Below are positions 31,275 through 37,715 of a stretch of 37,715 nucleotides of DNA, piece by piece (position 1 is the stretch's first letter; every line of letters starts with the position of its first letter). The translations under genes and the position numbers were made by a program. The stretch is taken from contig JAOAKO010000007.1 in NCBI GenBank assembly GCA_026413625.1, forward strand, positions 1-37,715, read 5' to 3'. The notes under the pieces were generated by a model. It was given only the letters and a program-made list of their open reading frames with translations, searched no databases and had not been told where the DNA came from. This DNA comes from Microcaldota archaeon. Its GTDB lineage: Archaea; Micrarchaeota; Micrarchaeia; CABMEP01.

Positions 31275-31897
31275 TCCATTCCACCCTTAATCTGATTATA
31301 ATGTATATTGTTGAATTCATATATATCTTTTTCTTCAGACATCCATTTTTGAACCAATTCCTCCTTTTTTCCAGATATCATTTCACTTCCAGTAGGATCA
31401 ACAAAATACCAGGTGTCCTTAAATTTAAATGAAACCGCTACTTTTGTGCCGTCATTTATTCCAACAACTACAAAACTATCGTAGTTATCAAGTGCAATAA
31501 GCAATGAACAAAGGAAAATAGACTTATCCATTGGATCCCCGCCCCTAAGTTTCATAATATCTTTAGGGGCCAACCAAAAGTCTATTGGTGTACGTATGGT
31601 CCTTATCCGCCTTATACACTCATGCGCCTCTTTTGCAGCAGCTAGAAAATCACGCTCATATATATAAGGCTTAAATTTAGTTTTTATCTCCTCGCTTAAT
31701 TGCTTTACCTCTGTATCTTTAGGATTAACCATAGCTTTTATATCCGCTATGGTCTTTGTTTCGCTTTGCTCTATTGTAGATCTGTATCTATCTATTATTA
31801 GCTCAAGCAGCTTTATTTTGTCTTTTAGTATGTTTATTTCATTTCTTCGCTCTATGAATTCTCCGCTTTTCGAAATGGGTTTAAATTCATCTGTCAT
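31271..31897 (-). CDS. Transglutaminase-like fold protein lacking the catalytic cysteine and histidine
   Basis: A 208-residue protein without signal peptide. Residues about 1-75 are helical/coiled coil; residues 85-175 resemble the transglutaminase core. At the site where GDC with the catalytic Cys is expected the sequence reads GGDPMDKSIFLCSLLIAL, so Cys is replaced by Pro122; the usual His (before a WVEV-like strand) is also absent, while the terminal VDPTG (Asp167) is kept. It is therefore probably a non-enzymatic pseudotransglutaminase. It overlaps the PH-like gene by 4 bp. TTTTAATA lies 20 nt upstream and there is no ribosome site, so this may be a transcript start with a leaderless mRNA. 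Confidence 0.6.
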   Translation of the reverse strand: MTDEFKPISKSGEFIERRNEINILKDKIKLLELIIDRYRSTIEQSETKTIADIKAMVNPKDTEVKQLSEEIKTKFKPYIYERDFLAAAKEAHECIRRIRTIRTPIDFWLAPKDIMKLRGGDPMDKSIFLCSLLIALDNYDSFVVVGINDGTKVAVSFKFKDTWYFVDPTGSEMISGKKEELVQKWMSEEKDIYEFNNIHYNQIKGGME

Positions 31898-31944
31898 ATT
31901 AATCTAATGGTTGTGAGTATTAAAAACCTTCTCCCTGATAATCT

Positions 31945-32817
31945 TCAAACGCCAAGTGCGATTCGCAATAGATTTCTTAGACCGGGGGCAAGGCCAAATA
32001 TTATTATTAAAAGATACAAGAAATATCGTTCATTCTCATTGCCGGCTTCCTTTTCAATAATGTAAGAAGCGAAAACCGCAAAGGCAATTTTCGCAAAAAG
32101 ATATATTACAGTACCGTATGTTATAATTTCGCTTAAGAATCTTTCTATTACATGTTGCCCAAAATAACATATTCCTTGTTGAACACACAATGGAGAGAAT
32201 CTATTGAATATCTCTATGGCAACAAAACTAGAAACGCCATCTAATATATGGGCCAAAACTGCAAATCTGGGTATTATCCCATTTAGCGAATATCTCTTTA
32301 ACAATAAGTGTGCCATAATCGCAAACAACAAAGTAAAAGTCAAGATAATTGTCAAATATGTAAATTCCTTAAGCATGCTCAAAACAAGTATTACATGTGG
32401 GACAGCCAGTATTAATCCTATCAAAGGATATATCATAGGCCTCTTTAATTTTATACTTATGTATAGGGAAATAATAGCAATGGAACCAACCAGTACATAT
32501 ATTCCCGGCGTGACAGTCAGAAATCCATAATCGTAAATTCCACTTTCCAAGAAAGGGCCAAATAGCCAATAAAACGTATACTCTTTCCAGTTTATGCCAG
32601 ATTCTGTAGCATCGGTTATAACCCTAACAGTTGAGCCAAGCAGTATAAACGGAATGGTATATATGATCAGCTCTTTAGTGAAATGTTTTTTGAATTTTCG
32701 GTATATCAGAAATGCAACCAATATCGCTATAATGGCGTAGATCAATGTGTTGATTATATTGTAGCCACTTTTTTCAACTATAGGGTTAATGAAATAATCC
32801 TGAATTATGTCCGTCAT
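31945..32817 (-). CDS. DUF63 family multi-pass membrane protein
   Basis: A 290-residue protein with about eight hydrophobic helices. GYNIINTLIYAIIAI near the start, PFILLGSTVRVITDA (about 56-70) and TVTPGIYVLVG (about 101-112) are the hallmarks of DUF63, an archaeal membrane family of unknown role. No catalytic motif is recognised. It lies 11 bp after dtdA and 47 bp before the transglutaminase-like gene. GTGAT is seen upstream of the ATG. Confidence 0.86.
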   Translation of the reverse strand: MTDIIQDYFINPIVEKSGYNIINTLIYAIIAILVAFLIYRKFKKHFTKELIIYTIPFILLGSTVRVITDATESGINWKEYTFYWLFGPFLESGIYDYGFLTVTPGIYVLVGSIAIISLYISIKLKRPMIYPLIGLILAVPHVILVLSMLKEFTYLTIILTFTLLFAIMAHLLLKRYSLNGIIPRFAVLAHILDGVSSFVAIEIFNRFSPLCVQQGICYFGQHVIERFLSEIITYGTVIYLFAKIAFAVFASYIIEKEAGNENERYFLYLLIIIFGLAPGLRNLLRIALGV

Positions 32818-32828
32818 TGCAAATCACG

Positions 32829-33608
32829 TTATATCCGCTTATATTCCATTCCATATTCATTAATAAATCCAATGATCTTTTTCCTTTGCTCCTGTCTGAG
32901 TCCTTTCCAATCTATATAAACACAATCTATCTCCTCCGTGGTTCTTTCAAACGCCTGAATAAAAGTCTCGTATTCTAAGGAATCTATAGCGTAATTCGGT
33001 ACGATATGTGCAAACGCAACGTTTCCTTCAAATTCGTGTTTATTAAACGCAGGGCAATAATGCCCGCCCCCTACTCCGATGCATATCTCATTAACATCTA
33101 TTTCTTTAACATTGTCTTCATATTCGCTTATAACCTCTCCAACTATCTTCCCATATTTTTCGATCTTCCATTCCCTTTCACTGCTACCTATCTCTATGAA
33201 TGCGCACGGTGTTGCGCAAAATGGACCGTGGTGATCCACTTCAAGAGTGACATTTAAATCAGCGCCCATTTCTTTGTTCTTTTCTTTAATTAACACAGCC
33301 ATAGATTTCATTTTTACAGGATCGCTAAATGATATTTCTCTATCCTTTCCACCCATCTCCGCTTTTCCCCAGTTTCCAGGCACGTGGATTGTAAAGGATG
33401 GCTTTCCGCTTTCACTTTTATGCTTACTTGCAAAAATAATAAATTCATCTTCTATTTTTTTAACTATCGAATCTGAATACAGCAACGATCCTTCTATCTG
33501 GACAAGGTCTTTTTCAGAGATGCCTGTTTTTCCATTTTCAATCATAGAAGAGAGGCGTAACGCCACGTTCGTTCCAGCCGGATCCTGCTTCGAATATAAA
33601 ATACGCAT
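32829..33608 (-). CDS. dtdA: D-aminoacyl-tRNA deacylase DtdA (DTD2/GEK1 type)
   Basis: The 259-residue product clears D-amino acids wrongly attached to tRNA. Signature segments: SKQDPAGTNVALRL, IFASKHKSESGKPSFTIHVPGNWG, LEVDHHGPFCATPCAFIEIGSSEREW and CIGVGGGHYCPAFN, all characteristic of the archaeal/plant zinc-dependent deacylase. HH and later H residues form the metal site. Length and motif order are normal. The ATG follows GGTGTGAG. It is part of the run downstream of the A24 peptidase and Pus10 genes, a translation-quality partner of Pus10 and LysS nearby. Confidence 0.95.
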   Translation of the reverse strand: MRILYSKQDPAGTNVALRLSSMIENGKTGISEKDLVQIEGSLLYSDSIVKKIEDEFIIFASKHKSESGKPSFTIHVPGNWGKAEMGGKDREISFSDPVKMKSMAVLIKEKNKEMGADLNVTLEVDHHGPFCATPCAFIEIGSSEREWKIEKYGKIVGEVISEYEDNVKEIDVNEICIGVGGGHYCPAFNKHEFEGNVAFAHIVPNYAIDSLEYETFIQAFERTTEEIDCVYIDWKGLRQEQRKKIIGFINEYGMEYKRI

Positions 33609-33620
33609 TCGCTCACACCG

Positions 33621-34427
33621 CTAGAATGAAATCAGTCCAATAATAAGATATACGATTAGTCCTATAAATATAAAGGGAAGAAACATAGGCATATCTAATA
33701 CCGGCCATTTTCTTCGAAGTTTATTAAGGGTTTTTGCCTGCTTTTCGTCAGTCAGTCTTTTAATTCCGTATTTTCTAACCGTATTTTCATCTATTTTTTC
33801 AACTGCGAGAACATCTTCCGGCTCAATTTTGCTCTTCATCAGGATCATTTCTTCAACAAGATGCTCTTTAAATATTATAAAGAAAACAGATTCTACGAAC
33901 AAGAGAATCGCGACTAAAAATATCCAGAACGGAAAGAATGGAAACAGAACGAATAAGTATGACAATATGGCAAAGGAAATTGCGAGGGCAACAACTTGCA
34001 GCCATTGCAATACATTTACCTTTACTTTTCGTTCCATGAATTTTCTAGCCATCTTTGGCAAGTATTTGAGCATTATCCAAATCGAGGCAAGCATTGTCGC
34101 TATTGCCAAGATCATTAATATCGAAGGCATAATTCTTTCCTCTGCCATCGGGAAAACCGGGACTGCGGCGTATATCGCAGCTATTACAAAAACATCTGCC
34201 CCACCCAATTGTCCACTCTTATACAGCAGATAAAGAACCATCAACAACGGCAGAGCTATCGGAAGGAATTGCAAAAACAAGTTGTATTCAAATATATTTA
34301 CGACAAGCGAGATTGCAAGAAACAAATAAAGGAAAGCTTCAGGAACATTTTTTCTATTGAAAATATCATAGTAAGCTGCGATCCCAGTGCCACAAACAGC
34401 AATCAATATTCTTAATATTTCTATCAT
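33621..34427 (-). CDS. A24 prepilin peptidase (FlaK/PibD-like)
   Basis: A 268-residue aspartic protease of the membrane. The two catalytic aspartates are visible: Asp21 in AAYYDIFNRKNVP and Asp78 in QLGGADVFVIAAI (the GxGD-type motif in its archaeal GGAD form). About six membrane helices and a soluble loop with EPEDVLAVEKIDEN near residue 200 follow. Such enzymes cut class III signal peptides of pilins and archaellins. The four pilin-like genes at 4.3-6.3 kb are candidate substrates, though they lie ~28 kb away. The start follows AGGTGTAAAG. The C-terminal ~60 residues after the soluble loop (with a last helix) are longer than in the smallest homologs. Confidence 0.85.
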   Translation of the reverse strand: MIEILRILIAVCGTGIAAYYDIFNRKNVPEAFLYLFLAISLVVNIFEYNLFLQFLPIALPLLMVLYLLYKSGQLGGADVFVIAAIYAAVPVFPMAEERIMPSILMILAIATMLASIWIMLKYLPKMARKFMERKVKVNVLQWLQVVALAISFAILSYLFVLFPFFPFWIFLVAILLFVESVFFIIFKEHLVEEMILMKSKIEPEDVLAVEKIDENTVRKYGIKRLTDEKQAKTLNKLRRKWPVLDMPMFLPFIFIGLIVYLIIGLISF

Positions 34428-34473
34428 CTTTACACCTTTGCATATTTAAATATCAATTTTAGTAGCATCTTTC

Positions 34474-35598
34474 TCACCAGAAGTCATCAAGCCATTCGCT
34501 ATGTATCGATGTTACGTTTAATTGCTGGCAAACCGCTTTTCGATTCAGAAGAGACGAAACGCTCGGCTGCGTTCTGCCGTCATCTCCGCTAATGAATTCC
34601 TTTATATAGGTTCCAGACTGCGACAATATTTTAAGTTTTATCGTCTTTTCATCAACAAGCTCGCTTTCAAGATTTTTTATCCATCTTTTTCTGATCTTAT
34701 CCGCCCTTCTAATCAATACTCTTTTAGGGGTTCTTTGCATAAGAAGTATTTGATTAGGAAGAAGTTTAAGTTCTTCTTTTTCGATAGGCGCATCAAGTCT
34801 TACTATCGCTTCGTATTCCTTGTCAAATTTTGCCCTTTTTATTATTTTTACAAATTCCTTATCTACAACTCTTTTAAGATCAACCTTAATTTTGCCGCAA
34901 TTACCATTTATCTTTCTACTTATTTCTTCAAGTTCTTTTCTATTCAAATCTCTTTTTATAGGATTGGTTATTTCCGCAACGAACGGCCTTCCACTTCCTA
35001 GCATCAAAACATCTATATCCTCCCTGCCGCTTCCATGAAGGATGACCTTGCTTCCTTTGGTCCCGACTTCATTTGCCAACACTCCCTCTATAAGCCCTTC
35101 GACAGACTCTTCCTTGCTGCCTTTCTTTTTTGTCTGTCTTATCCCTCTTTCTAATTTGTTATATGTGCCATATAAATAAAGAGGGGTTAGACATTTTATT
35201 ACGCTTCCGTTTTCAACATTATAAATTATTTTTATATCGGGATTCGGATCAAACTTATATTTGCTTTTCTTTTCTATTTTTTTCCCTATTTCTGCATTCA
35301 ATTCAGGCTTGATGCTTTTTGCGTTCTTTATATTCAAGTAATCCCAAATTTGCTCTTCTAACACCTCTGAAGCCTTCGGGATGGAAGTACCAATGCTAAA
35401 TGTACGAATTTCTCCCGTCGAGTTAATTTCCTTTAATATGCTATCAACTATTTCATCTAATTTAAGAAATAAACCGCGGCATAGTTTACAGTGTGATTCT
35501 TTTTCCATAAATTCTTTGCTTATTTTTTTAATACCGTTTCTTGACCAGCATCTTTTGCATACTCTAGGCTTGGCAAATTTGATTTTAGACATTTTCAT
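34474..35598 (-). CDS. pus10: tRNA pseudouridine synthase Pus10
   Basis: Archaeal Pus10 makes pseudouridine 54 (and often 55) in the tRNA T-loop. The 374-residue protein begins with a Cys4 zinc motif (Cys14, Cys17, Cys37, Cys40), then a THUMP-like region (about 60-150), then the catalytic domain with HGSGREDIDVLMLGSGRPFV (188-207, catalytic Asp in GREDID) and a C-terminal DDGRTQPSVSSLL. Two ATGs (35598 and 35592) are possible. First gene of the minus run ending with the IspE-like kinase; divergent from lysS. Length is close to typical archaeal Pus10 (about 380-430). Confidence 0.95.
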   Translation of the reverse strand: MKMSKIKFAKPRVCKRCWSRNGIKKISKEFMEKESHCKLCRGLFLKLDEIVDSILKEINSTGEIRTFSIGTSIPKASEVLEEQIWDYLNIKNAKSIKPELNAEIGKKIEKKSKYKFDPNPDIKIIYNVENGSVIKCLTPLYLYGTYNKLERGIRQTKKKGSKEESVEGLIEGVLANEVGTKGSKVILHGSGREDIDVLMLGSGRPFVAEITNPIKRDLNRKELEEISRKINGNCGKIKVDLKRVVDKEFVKIIKRAKFDKEYEAIVRLDAPIEKEELKLLPNQILLMQRTPKRVLIRRADKIRKRWIKNLESELVDEKTIKLKILSQSGTYIKEFISGDDGRTQPSVSSLLNRKAVCQQLNVTSIHSEWLDDFW

Positions 35599-35687
35599 CC
35601 CATAAGTATAATTTACAGAATAATTTTAAATTGTATTTTACATATATAAATAAGCGATATATTAAATATGTGCTATTCAGGGATAAT

Positions 35688-37244
35688 ATGCAAGAAGGAT
35701 TGAACGAAGAGAAAATTTCTGAACATTGGGTCTCGGTTTTAGTTAAGGAAATATTGGATTCAACAAAACCGCCATTTGTAGTTGCTTCAGGCATAACAAC
35801 AAGCGGTCCCACGCACATTGGAACAGCAAGTGAGTTCATATACCCAAATGCAATAGTTACATTTTTCAAAAATAACGGATATGACGTAAGGTTCATATTT
35901 ATAGGCGACATTATGGACGCATTCGATGCGATTCCAAAGCCATTAGAACAATACAGGTCTGTTTTAGAACCACATCTTGGAAAACCGCTTGTTCACGTTC
36001 CAGATCCTTACGGATGCCATAAGTCTTATGGAGACCATTTCTTATCAGAGGCATCTGTATTGATGGAAAAATTTAAGGTATTCCCAGAGATAATAAGAAA
36101 TAGCGATCTTTACGCGCAAGGGCTATACGACAAATACGCCATAAAATATCTCAATGAAAGAGATAAGGTAAGGGATGTTGTTTTTGAGTCGTCATTAAGA
36201 AAGAAAGAGGGTCCGGAATGGGAAAATTGGTATCCTATCGCACCGATATGCGAGAAATGCGGAAAAATTTCAACATGCACGGTAACCAAATTTGATGGCG
36301 AGCACTATCATTACAAATGTAACAAGGATGTGGAATACACAAAGGGATGCGGATATGAAGGAAAATCAAAAATTTCAGATCATAAGTATAAGTTGATCTG
36401 GAGAGTGGAATGGCCGTCAAGACAAGATTTTCTGAATGTCACAATAGAGGGTTTCGGGAAGGACCATGCAACAAGAGGAGGTTCTGCAGACACGGCAAGG
36501 GAGATGCATATAAAGGTTCTTGGGAGGGAGCCGCCGTTTTATTATAGATATGGATTTTTCCTCTTAGGGGGAAAGAAATATTCAAAGTCTAAGGGAATCG
36601 GCTTGGATGTCAATACTGTTTTAAAGCTAATGCCGCCGGAAGTTATTAAATATTTCATATACAGGGCGGATTCTCAAGAGGATAAGAATTTCGATCCCAC
36701 GGGTCAAAACATGCTTCTAATTTATGAAGACTATGAATATGCAAGCAGCCTAACTCAACCAAAGGAATCCCTGAGCAGAGCTGACAGAAAGAAAAGAATT
36801 GCCTATGAAATCAGCGGAGAGCGAAAATGGAAGGCAAAATATCTGGACGTTCTTCTTCACTATCAGATATATAAAGATTGGGAAAAGGTCAAAACGCTCC
36901 TTAAAGATCCTGAAGGAGTAGAATATATTAAGCCCTATATAATGTACTGGATAGAAAATGCGTTTGTTCCGGAGGAATACTCCTTTTCGGTGAATCCTCA
37001 GCGACCATCAGATGCGACCGGACTTAAAGAGTTTGCCGAAAGGCTCGATGACAGCATGGACCAATTAGCGATTCATAATCTAGTGTTCGATACTGCAAAA
37101 TCTTTAGGGATAGAACCTAAAGTTTTCTTTAAGACACTATACACTGCAATAATAGGAAAAGACAGAGGTCCGAAATTAGGGAAGCTCATATATGCAGTCG
37201 GCCCCAGTAAAATAAAGCAAATCATATTCGATCTGTTGAAATAG
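35688..37244 (+). CDS. lysS: Class I lysyl-tRNA synthetase
   Basis: A 518-residue archaeal-type class I LysRS, charging tRNA-Lys such as the one at 25.3 kb. The HIGH motif is SGPTHIG (about 40-46) and the KMSKS motif is KKYSKSKG. Two CxxC knuckles (ICEKCG and CNK...GCGYEGK) lie between them in the insert. The C-terminal helical anticodon-binding part follows. The tracked ORF starts at TTG 35631 but ATG 35688 has AGGGAT six bases upstream and the family start. Convergent and abutting with ksgA (stops adjoin). Confidence 0.97.
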   Translation: MQEGLNEEKISEHWVSVLVKEILDSTKPPFVVASGITTSGPTHIGTASEFIYPNAIVTFFKNNGYDVRFIFIGDIMDAFDAIPKPLEQYRSVLEPHLGKPLVHVPDPYGCHKSYGDHFLSEASVLMEKFKVFPEIIRNSDLYAQGLYDKYAIKYLNERDKVRDVVFESSLRKKEGPEWENWYPIAPICEKCGKISTCTVTKFDGEHYHYKCNKDVEYTKGCGYEGKSKISDHKYKLIWRVEWPSRQDFLNVTIEGFGKDHATRGGSADTAREMHIKVLGREPPFYYRYGFFLLGGKKYSKSKGIGLDVNTVLKLMPPEVIKYFIYRADSQEDKNFDPTGQNMLLIYEDYEYASSLTQPKESLSRADRKKRIAYEISGERKWKAKYLDVLLHYQIYKDWEKVKTLLKDPEGVEYIKPYIMYWIENAFVPEEYSFSVNPQRPSDATGLKEFAERLDDSMDQLAIHNLVFDTAKSLGIEPKVFFKTLYTAIIGKDRGPKLGKLIYAVGPSKIKQIIFDLLK

Positions 37245-37715
37245 TCATTTTGCTGTTTTTTTGTATATTTCTTCTAATTCCTCGATTGTTAAGGTAAAAA
37301 CCCTCCTTTTCCCAATATTTTCGTTTTCTACAATGCGGAGCATATTCGGATATCCTTCGGCCATTTCTTTTGCCTTTGCAGCTGCAGCTAAAGTATTCTT
37401 TCTATGGGAAAATAGTTTTTCTATAAATTTATCAAATCCATAATTGGGTTTTCTGTCTTTTTTGAAAAGCATAACAATTGCAGAATCTACTTCCGGGATC
37501 GGTCTAAAACTTCCTTTCGGCACCTTTTTCAAGTATATTGGCTTGAAGTAGTAATTAGTCATAACGCTCAATCTTGACCAATCTTTGCTACCGGGCTGTG
37601 CAACCATCCGCTCTACGAATTCTTTTTGGAGGCATAGAATCGCCTTTTCAAAATTATATTCTTTGAGTTTGAATAAAAGGGGAGATGAAATTGAGTAAGG
37701 AACATTGCTTATTAT
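37245..37715 (-). CDS. ksgA: rRNA adenine dimethyltransferase KsgA/Dim1, C-terminal part
   Basis: Open at the right edge; the frame is open from 37715 and 156 residues are visible. The first residues include SNVPYSISSPLLFKL, where NVPY is motif IV (N-x-P-Y) of the KsgA/Dim1 methyltransferases that dimethylate two adjacent adenines in the 3' end of 16S rRNA. QKEFVERMVAQPGSKDWSRLSV and SFRPIPEVDSAIV confirm the family, followed by the helical C-terminal domain. The tracked ORF (37245-37607) is only the part after an internal Met. The N-terminal SAM-binding portion lies outside the window. Its stop abuts the lysS stop. Confidence 0.94.
   Translation of the reverse strand: MISNVPYSISSPLLFKLKEYNFEKAILCLQKEFVERMVAQPGSKDWSRLSVMTNYYFKPIYLKKVPKGSFRPIPEVDSAIVMLFKKDRKPNYGFDKFIEKLFSHRKNTLAAAAKAKEMAEGYPNMLRIVENENIGKRRVFTLTIEELEEIYKKTAK

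Noticed and set aside
35631-35687. TTG start of lysS at 35631
   Set aside because: ATG 35688 has a ribosome site and the extra 19 residues are not family-like.

Overview
The window looks like a chromosomal segment of an AT-rich archaeon. Evidence: CDC48/VAT-type AAA ATPase, archaeal ribosomal proteins eS19, eL18a/LX, eL31 and eL39, aIF6, prefoldin alpha, TFE, RpoK, RNase P subunit Rnp4, class I lysyl-tRNA synthetase, Pus10, DtdA, a homotetramer-sized tRNA splicing endonuclease, and class III (pilin-type) signal peptides. Four of six tRNA genes are interrupted. Compact genes, many split tRNAs and QXSXEF-type pilins suggest a small-genome DPANN-like lineage (Micrarchaeota or Diapherotrites would fit), but the rank is inference. 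I see no mobile element, CRISPR array or virus.

Layout. 1-4.25 kb (minus): an STT3-type oligosaccharyltransferase running off the left edge, a site-2-type protease, a small membrane protein, CDC48, and tRNA-Arg(TCG, 80-nt intron) and initiator tRNA-Met. 4.3-6.3 kb (plus): four overlapping or closely packed pilin-like genes. 6.3-12.3 kb: a small membrane protein, a DUF429 protein, an elongator tRNA-Met with two introns, a PAP2 phosphatase/lipid-kinase fusion, a lipoprotein with a cytoplasmic Roadblock domain, a PHP/zinc-ribbon protein, a PRC-barrel protein and tRNA-Leu(TAA). 12.3-19.3 kb: a 1,400-residue surface protein, a 56-residue acidic protein missing from the ORF track, EndA, a tailed histone-fold protein and an extremely cysteine-rich anchored protein.

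19.3-23.8 kb (minus) is one dense translation/secretion operon: rnp4, rps19e, pdcd5, rpl39e, rpl31e, eif6, an EMAP-type tRNA-binding protein, rplX, pfdA, ftsY. Two of these (eL39 and LX) are too short for the ORF track. Next come tRNA-Ile with an apparent UAU anticodon, a Nudix/Cas4-like gene pair, tRNA-Lys and a plus-strand block (galE-like, coiled coil, MagIII-like glycosylase, TFE, RpoK, LemA). 29.7-35.6 kb is a seven-gene minus-strand run: pus10, A24 prepilin peptidase, dtdA, DUF63, transglutaminase-like, PH-like and an IspE-like GHMP kinase. The right edge has lysS and a convergent, truncated ksgA.

Themes. (1) tRNA processing: EndA and RNase P subunit Rnp4 lie in the same window as four split tRNAs, whose introns fold into bulge-helix-bulge (BHB) motifs I could pair by hand. 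(2) Cell surface: STT3, a lipid phosphatase/kinase fusion that could recycle its lipid carrier, pilin-like proteins with a prepilin peptidase, and two large secreted proteins. (3) Start signals: operon-internal genes usually carry GGTGA-type ribosome sites, whereas several first genes have a TTTAAAT-like box about 20-22 nt before the start and no such site, suggesting leaderless mRNAs.
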